Of a stretch of 10,064 nucleotides of DNA, positions 1 to 7,237 are shown piece by piece. The notes beneath the pieces are model-generated. The model ran no database searches, was not told the origin of the DNA, and saw only the letters and a program-made list of their open reading frames with translations. Made by a program: the position numbers and the translations under genes. The stretch comes from Deltaproteobacteria bacterium (GTDB taxonomy: Bacteria; Desulfobacterota; DSM-4660; Desulfatiglandales; HGW-15): the NCBI GenBank assembly GCA_016926135.1, contig JAFGPH010000250.1:1-10064 (forward strand), read 5' to 3'. Each line of letters begins with the position of its first letter. Within the stretch, counting starts at the first letter, position 1.

Positions 1-423
1 AGCATCAGGAACTGGAAGGATGTCGGTGGCGAGGATCGGCCCATCGTGGTCATCTCCCGCGACACCTCCTCGGGCACCTACGAGACCTGGGAAGGCCTGA
101 TCATGAACAAGGAGCGCGTGTTCCCCGGCGCCCTGCTGCAGGCCTCCAACGGGGCCATTGTGCAGGCGGTCTCCAAGAACAAGAATGCCATCGGCTACAT
201 CGGCATCGGGTACGTGAACAAAGAGGTGAAGGCCCTGAAGGTGGAGAACGTGGAAGGGACCGCGGCAAGCACGTTGAACGGAACCTACCCGATCAGCCGG
301 GCCCTGTTCATGTTCACGCCGGGCTGGCCCAAGGGGGACACCCTGAATTTCATCAACTTCGTGCTCCATCCCCAGAAGGGCCAGAAATTTGTGGCAGAGG
401 CGGGGTTTGTACCGCTCTATTAG
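1..423 (+). CDS. pstS: Phosphate ABC transporter substrate-binding protein PstS (C-terminal part)
   Basis: Partial gene: the reading frame is open from base 1 and ends at the TAG at 421-423, so only the last 140 residues are present. PstS is the periplasmic protein that captures inorganic phosphate and delivers it to the PstCA permease. The fragment contains the RDTSSGTYETW segment, typical of the phosphate-binding loop (Arg, Ser and Thr contact the anion). It also has the GAIVQAVSKNKNAIGYIGIGYV stretch and a C-terminal NFINFVLHPQKGQ helix that are usual in the PstS/PBP-like fold. The signal peptide and N-terminal lobe lie outside the window. The identification is strongly supported by the pstC, pstA, pstB and phoU genes that follow on the same strand. 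The 285-base gap before pstC is unusually long for this operon and is filled with repeat-like sequence. Confidence 0.93.
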   Translation, partial: SIRNWKDVGGEDRPIVVISRDTSSGTYETWEGLIMNKERVFPGALLQASNGAIVQAVSKNKNAIGYIGIGYVNKEVKALKVENVEGTAASTLNGTYPISRALFMFTPGWPKGDTLNFINFVLHPQKGQKFVAEAGFVPLY

Positions 424-666
424 GGTCTTGGTCTGAAACTTCTTTTGAAGTTGCCGAGAGGTTGTAGGGCGGAGTTGATTGCGTCAGACCACTGGTCAAG
501 GGTCCAAGGTCATAAGAACCGTGAACGTGTATCGTGTACGTGTACGGAAGACGAGCACGAGCCACGTGCACGAGCACGAGACCAGCGGGGCTGTATGAAC
601 CTTTGAACCTTCCCCTTCCCCGACCTGCCGTGCCTACATTGGGTTGCGGCTGCAGGCGCGCATTGG
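424..666. repeat. Intergenic region with degenerate short-period repeats between pstS and pstC
   Basis: This gene-free stretch has a patchwork of short quasi-repeats. At 533-546 there is CGTGTACGTGTACG. At 551-561 and 570-580 there are two exact copies of ACGAGCACGAG, separated by 8 bases that include the palindrome CACGTG (563-568). Around 596-615 TGAACCTTTGAACCTT is followed by C-rich CCCCTTCCCC. A small perfect hairpin (AACTTC, TTTT loop, GAAGTT; 437-452) follows the pstS stop but has no T-run, so it is not a convincing terminator. I see no gene in either strand, no clear Pho box and no convincing promoter. Degenerate repeats of this style are, from memory, common in intergenic DNA of some deltaproteobacteria. 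Confidence 0.6.
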
Positions 667-708
667 GTGATTATCGAAATGAAGAGCGTTCACACAGGAC
701 AGAGGCGA

Positions 709-1587
709 ATGGCCACGGAAAAGGGGATCAAGGTCTTGTTTTTCTGCATTGCCTCTGCCTCCATCCTCACGCTCGCCCTTATCGTGCTTTTTCTTTTCAT
801 GGAGGGGGTTCCCCTCTTTCAAAAGGTGTCGGTCGGGGATTTTGTGTTCGGAAGGCTCTGGTATCCTACCTCGGATCCCGCCCTTTTCGGCATCTTTCCA
901 CTGATCGTGGCCTCCCTGGCCGTGACCGCCCTGGCATCGGTCATCTCCGTGCCCCTGGGGGTAATGACGGCCATTTATCTGGCAGAGATCGCCACCCCCC
1001 GGTTCCGGGAGATTGTGAAACCGGTGGTGGAACTCCTGGCCGCACTCCCCTCAGTGGTGATCGGCTTTTTCGGGATGGTGGTGGTGGCCCCCTTCCTGCA
1101 GGACGCGTTTAACGCCGCCGTGGGCCTGAATCTCTTCAATGCGGGACTCATGCTCGCCTTCATGTCCGTTCCCACCATCTGCAGCATCTCGGAGGATGCC
1201 GTCTACAGCGTGCCGAGGGAGCTCAAGGAGGCCTCCATGGCCCTGGGTGCCACACACTGGGAGACGATCTGGAGGGTGATCATCCCCGCCTCCATTTCCG
1301 GCATTTCCACGGCGGTCATCCTGGGCATGTCCCGGGCCATCGGGGAGACCATGGTGGTGCTGATGGTGGCGGGCGGTGCGGCCATGTTCCCCACGTCGAT
1401 CTTTGATCCGGTGAGGCCGCTGCCGGCCAGCATCGCAGCCGAGATGGCGGAAGCCCCCTTTCGGGGGGATCACTACTATGCCCTTTTTGCCACCGGTATC
1501 GTGCTCTTCTTTTTCACCCTGGCCTTTAACCTGGTGGCTGACTATGTTTCGAACCGGTACAGGCAGGTGGGGGCGGCGACGCTTTAG
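709..1587 (+). CDS. pstC: Phosphate ABC transporter permease PstC
   Basis: An inner-membrane channel subunit of the Pst phosphate importer, working as a heterodimer with PstA. The protein is about 292 residues with six predicted membrane segments: a long first hydrophobic helix (roughly residues 7-30), two helices around 65-100, then helices near 110-135, 145-165 and 265-285. The ABC-permease coupling loop is visible as EASMALGATHWETIW followed by RVIIPAS (EAA...G...I.LP pattern), which docks on PstB. The SRAIGETMVVLMVAGG segment is characteristic of PstC/PstA. I chose ATG 709 because AGGA lies at 696-699 with a 9-base spacer. The frame is open back to GTG 667 and ATG 679, which would add 14 or 10 residues without a good ribosome site. 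The large periplasmic insertion of some PstC proteins is short here. Confidence 0.93.
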   Translation: MATEKGIKVLFFCIASASILTLALIVLFLFMEGVPLFQKVSVGDFVFGRLWYPTSDPALFGIFPLIVASLAVTALASVISVPLGVMTAIYLAEIATPRFREIVKPVVELLAALPSVVIGFFGMVVVAPFLQDAFNAAVGLNLFNAGLMLAFMSVPTICSISEDAVYSVPRELKEASMALGATHWETIWRVIIPASISGISTAVILGMSRAIGETMVVLMVAGGAAMFPTSIFDPVRPLPASIAAEMAEAPFRGDHYYALFATGIVLFFFTLAFNLVADYVSNRYRQVGAATL

Positions 1588-1835
1588 CGCTTTTTGGGGT
1601 GTGATTTCAAGACAAGTTGAAAAGCGAACCGCAGAATATCGAATGTCGAATTTCCAATGAAGAAGTAAAGACAGAGGGGAGCCGACTTCGTGATTCGAAG
1701 ACGATCGAAGAATCCGATGACACGGTCACGGACCACGGACACGGGAAGAGCAGGGGGTCTGGTGTGAGGATCAGGGGGACAGGGGTCAGGACTGAGGACG
1801 AAGGACCGAGGATCGAGGGACGAGGAGATAGGATA
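1588..1835. repeat. Degenerate repeat mosaic between pstC and pstA
   Basis: Between the pstC stop and the likely pstA start lie several blocks of degenerate short-period repeats: GAATATCGAATGTCGAA near 1633-1649, GATTCGAAGACGATCGAAG near 1691-1709, CACGG/ACACGG units at 1720-1745, and AGGGGG, GAGGAC and GAGGGACGAGGAG-type units at 1750-1828. The blocks look like different decayed tandem repeats laid side by side, similar in style to the pstS-pstC gap. No stop codon occurs in the pstA frame from TTG 1617 onward, so automated calling could join this DNA to pstA as an 73-residue hydrophilic extension rich in Arg, Glu, Gly and Asp. Such an extension is not expected in PstA. Confidence 0.6.
1823..1827 (+). 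promoter_or_regulatory. Ribosome binding site that fixes the pstA start
   Basis: AGGAG lies 8 bases upstream of GTG 1836. It is the only strong Shine-Dalgarno match with good spacing before an in-frame start in this region. TTG 1617, the farthest upstream option, has nothing comparable. Confidence 0.6.
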
Positions 1836-2702
1836 GTGCGCGGGAGTGCGCGGGGACGTAAGGCTTTGCAGGGGTTCATTTTTGTCCTGCTCAGGGTTGC
1901 GGCCGGAATCAACGGTATCGCTCTCGTGATCATCATTGCCTGGATCTTCGCCAAGGGCTACACCGCCATCAACTGGACCTTCCTGAGTCAGCCTCCCGTG
2001 GACTCCATGACCAAAGGGGGGATCCTGCCCTGCATCATCGGGACCCTGTGTCTCAGCCTGGGGGCCATTCTGGTTGCCCTGCCCGTGGGGGTGGCCTCTG
2101 CCATATACCTGAACGAATACGCTCGTCCGGGCAGGGTGCTGCGCATCATCCGGCTGGGGATCAACAATCTGGCCGGTGTTCCCTCCGTGGTGTTCGGGCT
2201 TTTTGGGCTTGCTTTTTTTGTGGTTTACCTGAAGATGGGGGTGAGCATGCTGGCAGGATGCCTCACCCTGGCCGCGCTCACGCTTCCGGTGATCATCGGC
2301 TCCGCGGAGGAGGCCCTCCGGGCCGTGCCGGACACCTATCGGGAAGCCTCATTGGGTCTCGGGGCCACCAAGTGGCAGACCATCTACCGCGTGGTGCTGC
2401 CGGCGGCCCTTCCCGGGGTCCTGACCGGGTCCATCCTGGGGATCAGCCGGGCGGCAGGAGAGACTGCGCCCATCATGTTCACCGCGGCGGTGTTCTTCAG
2501 CCCTTCGCTGCCGTCCTCACTCCTGAGCGAGGTCATGGCCCTGCCGTATCATATTTATGTACTGGCCACGGCCGGCACGGAGATCGAAAAGACGCGCCAC
2601 CTCCAGTACGGTACAGCCATCGTGCTGATCGTGCTCGTGCTGGGGCTGAACCTGGTGGCCATCCTCTACCGGGCGAATCTTAGAAGAAAGCGGGCGGCCT
2701 AG
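1836..2702 (+). CDS. pstA: Phosphate ABC transporter permease PstA
   Basis: The second membrane subunit of the Pst importer, about 288 residues from GTG 1836. It has a first hydrophobic helix close to the N-terminus (ALQGFIFVLLRVAAGINGIALVIIIAW). The PstA-like GGILPCIIGTLCLSLGAILVALPVGVASAIYLNEYA core follows. The coupling loop is REASLGLGATKWQTIYRVVLPAALPG, and it is followed by SILGISRAAGETAPIMFTAA, a PstA hallmark. A last membrane helix ends in the basic tail RANLRRKRAA. The start rests on AGGAG at 1823-1827 and on normal PstA length. A longer frame reaches back to TTG 1617 (361 residues), but the added part is encoded by the repeat mosaic and is probably untranslated. The stop precedes pstB by 31 bases. 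Confidence 0.92.
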   Translation: MRGSARGRKALQGFIFVLLRVAAGINGIALVIIIAWIFAKGYTAINWTFLSQPPVDSMTKGGILPCIIGTLCLSLGAILVALPVGVASAIYLNEYARPGRVLRIIRLGINNLAGVPSVVFGLFGLAFFVVYLKMGVSMLAGCLTLAALTLPVIIGSAEEALRAVPDTYREASLGLGATKWQTIYRVVLPAALPGVLTGSILGISRAAGETAPIMFTAAVFFSPSLPSSLLSEVMALPYHIYVLATAGTEIEKTRHLQYGTAIVLIVLVLGLNLVAILYRANLRRKRAA

Positions 2703-2733
2703 GGGGATGCAGGCATGGGGGAAATAATGAGCC

Positions 2734-3495
2734 ATGGGTAGAGAGGTCAAGATCAGCGCAAAAAACCTCAATTTCTTCTACGGCGTTTTCCGGGCCCTGA
2801 CGGACATCTCCCTGGACTGCCATGAGAACCAGGTGACCGCCCTGATCGGTCCCTCGGGATGCGGCAAGAGCACCCTGCTTCGGTGCCTGAACCGCATGAA
2901 CGACCTCATTGCCGTCAGCCGCGCCGATGGGGAGATCCTGCTGGACGGAATGAATATCTATGCCCCGGATGTGGACGTGGTGGATCTGCGCAGGCGGGTG
3001 GGCATGGTTTTTCAGAAGCCCAATCCCTTTCCGAAGACCATCTTTGAGAACGTGGCCTATGGTTTGAGGGTCAATGGGGTCAAGGAGAGGGCTTTTCTGG
3101 AGTTCAGGGTGGAGGAGAGCCTGAAGCAGGCCGCCCTCTGGGAAGAAGTGAGAGACCGCCTCCATGCTTCGGCCCTGGGCCTTTCCGGCGGGCAGCAGCA
3201 GCGCCTCTGCATTGCCCGGGCCATGGCCGTGGAGCCGGAGGTGCTCCTCATGGATGAACCTGCATCCGCGCTGGATCCCATCGCCACCCAGAAGATCGAG
3301 GATCTGATCCAGCAACTCAAGGAGACCTACACGATCGTCATTGTGACCCATAACATGCAGCAGGCGGCCAGGGTTTCCGACATCACGGCCTTTTTCTACC
3401 TGGGGAAACTCATCGAGGTAGGAGAGACGGATGCCCTTTTCACCCGGCCGAAGCTCAAGCAGACCGAAGACTACATCACGGGCCGTTTCGGCTAA
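2734..3495 (+). CDS. pstB: Phosphate import ATP-binding protein PstB
   Basis: The cytoplasmic ATPase that powers phosphate import and helps pass phosphate status to PhoU and the PhoR sensor. At 253 residues it has the normal length, and all ABC ATPase elements are visible: Walker [10 protein letters not shown] (39-47), Q-loop around Q94 in [13 protein letters not shown] (a PstB signature), ABC signature LSGGQQQR (150-157), Walker B VLLMDEP (170-176), D-loop SALD (178-181) and the H-loop histidine H206 in [16 protein letters not shown] after Walker A is also typical of PstB. ATG 2734 is preceded by GGGGGA at 2717-2722 with an 11-base spacer, a little long. It is followed by phoU after only 15 bases, so the two are surely co-transcribed. 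Confidence 0.96.
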   Translation: MGREVKISAKNLNFFYGVFRALTDISLDCHENQVTALIGPSGCGKSTLLRCLNRMNDLIAVSRADGEILLDGMNIYAPDVDVVDLRRRVGMVFQKPNPFPKTIFENVAYGLRVNGVKERAFLEFRVEESLKQAALWEEVRDRLHASALGLSGGQQQRLCIARAMAVEPEVLLMDEPASALDPIATQKIEDLIQQLKETYTIVIVTHNMQQAARVSDITAFFYLGKLIEVGETDALFTRPKLKQTEDYITGRFG

Positions 3496-3510
3496 AAGGG
3501 GGACTATCCC

Positions 3511-4194
3511 ATGCCCAAACGTTTGCAGCGGGAACTGGAGACCATCAAGAAAAGGGTTCTTTCCCTGTGCGCGATCGTGGAGGAACGGGTCCGCATGGCC
3601 AAGAAGGCGGTGGAGGCCTGGGATGCGCAGATCGCTCAGGAGATCATCCGGAAAGACTATGAGATCGATGAGCTGGAGGTGGAGGTGGAGGAGGAGTGCC
3701 TCAAGATTCTGGCCCTGCATCAGCCGGTGGCCGTGGATCTGCGCTTTCTCATCGCCGTGATCAAGATCAATACCGACCTGGAAAGGATCGGGGACGAGGC
3801 CGCCAATGTCGCTAAAAGGGTCGAGAATATATCGAGGCGAAAGAGGCTGGAGCTGTCCTTTGACTATTCCACCATGGCCGAGAAGGTCGTCACCATGCTC
3901 CACATGAGCATCGACGCCCTAGTCAACCTGGACCTGGATCTCGCCTTCCACGTGCTCAGCCAGGACGACGAAGTGGACCGCATGTACCGGGAGATCTACG
4001 ATAGGATCAAGGATGCAATCTCCGAGAGGCCTGAATACGTGGGCTACATGATCAATCTGAACGGCATTTCGCGATGCCTCGAGCGCATCGGGGATCACTG
4101 CACCAACATCGCCGAGGAGGTCATCTACCTTATCGAGGGCGAGATCATCCGGCATGCCAACAAGAAGGCGGCGGAGCAGAAGGAGTGGTCCTGA
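3511..4194 (+). CDS. phoU: Phosphate signalling regulator PhoU
   Basis: PhoU is a cytoplasmic all-helical protein that damps Pst transport and keeps the PhoR/PhoB two-component system off when phosphate is plentiful. The 227 residues form two PhoU three-helix repeats, each with its metal-binding E/D-x-x-x-D type motif: ERIGDEAANVAKR (residues 91-103) and ERIGDHCTNIAEE (191-203). This length and two-fold pattern match the family. ATG 3511 has GGGGGA at 3498-3503 with a 7-base spacer. It is the last gene of the pst operon. A possible weak terminator lies about 60 bases downstream, followed by a Pho-box-like promoter for the next gene. Confidence 0.95.
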   Translation: MPKRLQRELETIKKRVLSLCAIVEERVRMAKKAVEAWDAQIAQEIIRKDYEIDELEVEVEEECLKILALHQPVAVDLRFLIAVIKINTDLERIGDEAANVAKRVENISRRKRLELSFDYSTMAEKVVTMLHMSIDALVNLDLDLAFHVLSQDDEVDRMYREIYDRIKDAISERPEYVGYMINLNGISRCLERIGDHCTNIAEEVIYLIEGEIIRHANKKAAEQKEWS

Positions 4195-4257
4195 AACGCA
4201 GCCACGGGCTTGCAGCCGGCCCACCCACGAAAGCTTTGGGCAGCGGAAACCCCTGTT

Positions 4258-4283
4258 GATGTCGAACATCCTTTTCTCTCTTT
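4258..4283 (+). terminator. Possible weak terminator after phoU
   Basis: A 5-bp perfect hairpin (GATGT, loop CGA, ACATC; 4258-4270) is followed by the pyrimidine run CTTTTCTCTCTTT. The stem is short and the run is not pure T, so efficiency is doubtful. The position, just before a promoter-like region, is what makes it plausible. Confidence 0.3.
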
Positions 4284-4284
4284 C

Positions 4285-4338
4285 CTAACACAAACCTATC
4301 TTCAATTTCACAAGAACGGAACACCCTCTTCCTATATT
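4285..4338 (+). promoter_or_regulatory. PhoB-box-like promoter upstream of the PHP-glycosyltransferase gene
   Basis: Four 5-base units occur at exactly 11-bp steps: CTAAC (4285), CTATC (4296), TTCAC (4307) and GGAAC (4318). The last one is followed by 10 bases and a -10-like TATATT at 4333-4338. Pho boxes of response regulator PhoB are direct repeats with 11-bp period, placed about 10 bases before the -10 in place of a -35 element. The repeats decay from first to last, so on its own this site would be modest. It gains weight from the stronger site at 7310-7363, which has the same geometry and the same CTAAC unit. The implied transcript would begin near 4345. Confidence 0.5.
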
Positions 4339-4484
4339 CATCCCAGGATCAGCCGCTCGGCCGTCCTTCTGCACGACACGAACCGCGCCGCGAGATTCTC
4401 TGGAACGCAGGCGTGCGGAAACGCCCGATGGGGGTCAAGAGGAGAAAAGGACTCTATCCGGGCTCCATAGGGGTGGTGTGGCTT

Positions 4485-6968
4485 ATGGAATACGACGACG
4501 TCATCAAGGCGAAAAGGCCGTTGCGGGCCGATATGCATGTCCACTCCAGGTATTCCGCAAGGCCTTCGGAGTGGTTCCTTCGAAAGATCGGCTGCGCAGA
4601 GAGTTATACGGATCCGTTGAGAGTCTATGAGACGGCCAGGGCGCGGGGCATGGACCTGGTCACCATAACGGATCACAACACCCTGGCCGGAAGCCATGAG
4701 ATTGCCCATCTGGAGCATGCCCTTGTGGGAGAGGAGATCACCACCTATTTTCCGGAGGACGGCTGCAAGCTCCACGTCCTGGCCTATGACATACGGGAGA
4801 GCCATCATGAGGATATCTCGCGAATCCGGGAGAACGTGTTTGATCTGGTGAAGTATCTTCAGGAACAGAGGATATTTCATGCCCTGGCCCACCCCCTCTA
4901 CGCGGTCAACGACCTCCTGACAGAGAGGCATTTCTGCCTGTGCCTGCTGCTCTTCAAGACCTTTGAACTGAACGGCGCCAGGGATGGATTCCAGAATCAG
5001 GTGCTCCGGGAGATCCTTTCGTCTCTTGCGAGGGAGGATATGGAACTCCTAGCCGACCAGTACAATCAGTCGCCCTGTGGGGAGGACCCCTGGGTCAAGA
5101 ACCTGATTGGAGGCTCCGACGACCATTCCGCGCTTCACATCGGGAGTTCCACCACCGAAGTGGATGGCGCCACGTCAGCCCGGGACTTCCTGGGGGGAAT
5201 CCGGGAGGGCCGTGGCTTGGTGTCGGGTATGGGCGCCTCTCCCAAGCACCTGGCCCAGAATCTCTACAGCATTGCCTATCAGTTCTATAGGCACAAACTG
5301 GATCTGGAAAGATACGTCGGCAAGGATCTGCTGCTCCGCTTTATCGATCGGGCGCTTCTCGCAGCCCCGGACGCAGAAAAGGGTTTCATGAACCGCGTTC
5401 GGGGGGCTGTCTACTCCCGGGGACGCAGGAAGGTTTTCGGCGAGGGGTCTTCAACGTTGAAGGACATGCTTCTGAAGGAAGGCAGGGAGATCGTGCTCCG
5501 CGATCCCCAGATGCAGAGCCTGCTCAGAAAGCGAAATGCAGATCTCGGTGGGATCTCACCGGAGGGTCCTGAGGTCTGGTTCCGATTTGTGAACGAAGTC
5601 TCCGACAAGGTCCTGAAGCGCTTTGCGGACTCGATCCTGGAGACCCTCTCCGGGGCGAACGTTTTTGACATCTTCCAGAGTCTGGGCTCCGCCGGTTCCC
5701 TCTACACCCTGCTCTCGCCCTATTTCCTGGCCTATACCCTTTTCACAAAGGACAGGCGTTTCTCTCTACAATGTTACCGGCATGTGAAAGGTCACGCGAG
5801 GCATGAAAAGGCCGAGGCCATGAAGGTCGCCCACTTCACCGACACCCTGCAGGAGATCAATGGGGTGGCCTTCACCCTCCAGATGGAGGCCGCGGTCGCG
5901 GTCAAGCACAATCGGTTCCTGAGGATCATCACGTGCGGTTCCGGCAAGAAGACGGGGCCGGCGGAGATCCATTTCGATCCGGTCGGCAGCTTTGCACTGC
6001 CTGAGTACCCGGATCTCAGGCTCTACTATCCCCCGTTGCTTTCGATGCTCGATTACTGCTTTAGGGAGGATTTCACCCACATTCACTTGGCGACCCCGGG
6101 GCCGATCGGACTGGCGGGTCTCGCCGTGGCCCGGATCCTAAAGATTCCCGTCTATGGTACCTATCATACGGCCCTTCCGCAGTATGTCCGCACCCTGACC
6201 GGCGACCCGGGGCTGGAAGAGATGACATGGAAGTACACGATCTGGTTCTACAACCAGATGGATGTGGTGTATGTGCCTTCCCATGCCACGGGCAAGGAGC
6301 TGGAGGCCAGGGGCCTGGCCCGGGAGAAGATCCGTTTCTTTGATCGGGGAATCGACACGGAGCGGTTCCATCCATCCAAGCGGAACGGCTTTTTCCAGAA
6401 GAGGTTCGGGATGGCTGCGGAAGACTTCAAGCTCCTGTATGTTGGTCGTGTCTCCCGGGAGAAGAACCTCGCATTTCTCGCGGAGGGCTTTCGAAGACTA
6501 CACCAGGCCCGGAGAGACCTCCGCCTGATCGTGGTGGGGGATGGACCCTATCTTCTGGACCTGAAAAAGGTCCTTGCAGACCTTCCAGTCACATTCACCG
6601 GAAGCCTGTTTGGGGAGGATCTGGCACAAGCCTACGCATCGAGTGATCTCTTCGTGTTCCCCTCTACCACCGACACCTTCGGGAATGTGGTGCTGGAGGC
6701 CCAGGCCTCAGGTCTTCCGGTCATCGTGACCAACGAAGGGGGGCCACAGGAGAACCTCGTCCACGGCAGCACCGGGCTTATTGTGCCCGCAAACGACATG
6801 GAGGCCTTTGTGCAGACGATTCTGGGGCTGATCAATGATCCGGAGGCCATGGCCCGAATGCGTTGCCAGGCACGGGAGTATATGAAAGACCGCTCGTTTG
6901 AATCGGCTTTTCTCACCCTCTGGGGCAGCTATGGGGATGCCGGAGAGGGGTTCAGACCGAGAACGTAA
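4485..6968 (+). CDS. PHP-domain phosphoesterase fused to GT4-type glycosyltransferase
   Basis: A two-enzyme fusion of about 827 residues. Residues about 15-260 are a PHP (polymerase and histidinol phosphatase) domain with a full set of likely metal ligands: H18 and H20 (HVH), D63/H64 (TDHN), E83/E84, H97, H136 (AHP), D212 and H214 (DDH). Residues about 260-440 are a mostly helical linker of unknown role. From about 447 the GT-B fold begins with HFTDTLQEINGVA, continues with LYVGRVSREKN (about 651-661) and VVGDGP (683-688), and has the TDTFGNVVLEA sugar-nucleotide motif with D730 and E738 (D-x7-E in place of E-x7-E, common in mannosyltransferase-like GT4 members). No signal peptide or membrane helix is evident, so it should be cytoplasmic or peripheral. 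ATG 4485 has AGGGGTGG at 4469-4476 with an 8-base spacer; in-frame GTG 4413 and ATG 4428 are weaker starts. It follows pst-phoU and a Pho-box-like promoter, which suggests a job in phosphate limitation, possibly glycolipid or envelope synthesis. Substrates cannot be read from the sequence. Confidence 0.85.
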   Translation: MEYDDVIKAKRPLRADMHVHSRYSARPSEWFLRKIGCAESYTDPLRVYETARARGMDLVTITDHNTLAGSHEIAHLEHALVGEEITTYFPEDGCKLHVLAYDIRESHHEDISRIRENVFDLVKYLQEQRIFHALAHPLYAVNDLLTERHFCLCLLLFKTFELNGARDGFQNQVLREILSSLAREDMELLADQYNQSPCGEDPWVKNLIGGSDDHSALHIGSSTTEVDGATSARDFLGGIREGRGLVSGMGASPKHLAQNLYSIAYQFYRHKLDLERYVGKDLLLRFIDRALLAAPDAEKGFMNRVRGAVYSRGRRKVFGEGSSTLKDMLLKEGREIVLRDPQMQSLLRKRNADLGGISPEGPEVWFRFVNEVSDKVLKRFADSILETLSGANVFDIFQSLGSAGSLYTLLSPYFLAYTLFTKDRRFSLQCYRHVKGHARHEKAEAMKVAHFTDTLQEINGVAFTLQMEAAVAVKHNRFLRIITCGSGKKTGPAEIHFDPVGSFALPEYPDLRLYYPPLLSMLDYCFREDFTHIHLATPGPIGLAGLAVARILKIPVYGTYHTALPQYVRTLTGDPGLEEMTWKYTIWFYNQMDVVYVPSHATGKELEARGLAREKIRFFDRGIDTERFHPSKRNGFFQKRFGMAAEDFKLLYVGRVSREKNLAFLAEGFRRLHQARRDLRLIVVGDGPYLLDLKKVLADLPVTFTGSLFGEDLAQAYASSDLFVFPSTTDTFGNVVLEAQASGLPVIVTNEGGPQENLVHGSTGLIVPANDMEAFVQTILGLINDPEAMARMRCQAREYMKDRSFESAFLTLWGSYGDAGEGFRPRT

Positions 6969-6984
6969 ACGAGGATTCAGAAAT

Positions 6985-6991
6985 GAGGTGA
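6985..6991 (+). promoter_or_regulatory. Strong ribosome binding site of the small cysteine-rich gene
   Basis: GAGGTGA, extended to GAGGTGATT, matches the complement of the usual 16S rRNA 3' end very well. It lies 6 bases before ATG 6998. It is the best Shine-Dalgarno match in the window and the main support for translation of the short gene. Confidence 0.6.
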
Positions 6992-6997
6992 TTCGTG

Positions 6998-7237
6998 ATG
7001 GGAAGAAAATGTCTTGTGTGTGGGGAGCTGTTCGGTTGTACTCGAGGCGGGATCAAGTATCTGTGTGTCCCTTGCCGCCTCTCGGAGGGGTGCGGAATCC
7101 GGAACCACTTCACCACCACCTGTTTCACAAAGGAAATCTGTCCCGATTGTCTCTTCACACACGAAGGGGATCGGATTCCTGTGGCGCCGACCCTCGCGAC
7201 CGGCGGAGGAACCGCGTTTGGGGAGGCTCCCCGCTGA
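6998..7237 (+). CDS. Small cysteine-rich putative zinc-binding protein
   Basis: A 79-residue protein I do not recognise as a named family. It has nine cysteines: C5 and C8 (CLVC), C14, C23 and C26 (CVPC), C32, C42, C48 and C51 (CPDC), plus H37 and H55. C5-x2-C8 with C23-x2-C26 makes a plausible zinc ribbon, and C42, C48 and C51 could form a second site. No membrane helix or signal is seen. ATG 6998 follows a very strong ribosome site; GTG 6995 immediately before it is also in frame. The gene lies 29 bases after the PHP-glycosyltransferase stop and is probably in its transcript. The last 15 or so residues (Gly-, Ala- and Pro-rich) are encoded inside a GC-rich palindromic element, so the C-terminus may be a late addition. 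Confidence 0.65.
   Translation: MGRKCLVCGELFGCTRGGIKYLCVPCRLSEGCGIRNHFTTTCFTKEICPDCLFTHEGDRIPVAPTLATGGGTAFGEAPR

Noticed and set aside
437..452. Hairpin AACTTC-TTTT-GAAGTT after pstS as a terminator
   Set aside because: The stem is only 6 bp and AT-rich, with no T-run following. It could be an mRNA processing or stabilising structure that raises pstS over pstCAB, but the sequence alone does not support this.
551..580. Two copies of ACGAGCACGAG with an 8-base spacer, as a CRISPR-like or iteron array
   Set aside because: There are only two short copies, no regular spacer-repeat unit, and neighbouring sequence is generally quasi-repetitive. It fits decayed simple repeats better.
1588..1626. 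Inverted repeat CGCTTTT (1588-1594) with AAAAGCG (1620-1626) after pstC as a terminator or attenuator
   Set aside because: It has a 7-bp stem with a 25-base loop, no T-run on the 3' side, and a competing internal pairing. It would also separate pstC from pstA, which must be expressed together.
2680..3903. A 407-residue open frame on the - strand across pstB and phoU
   Set aside because: Its translation has no recognisable domain and is rich in His, Leu and Asp, as expected from the complement of GC-rich genes. PstB and PhoU on the + strand have complete motifs.
4413..4484. Earlier GTG 4413 or ATG 4428 start for the PHP-glycosyltransferase
   Set aside because: Neither has a good ribosome site, and the added residues are basic and unlike a PHP domain N-terminus. 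ATG 4485 has AGGGGTGG at 8-base spacing.
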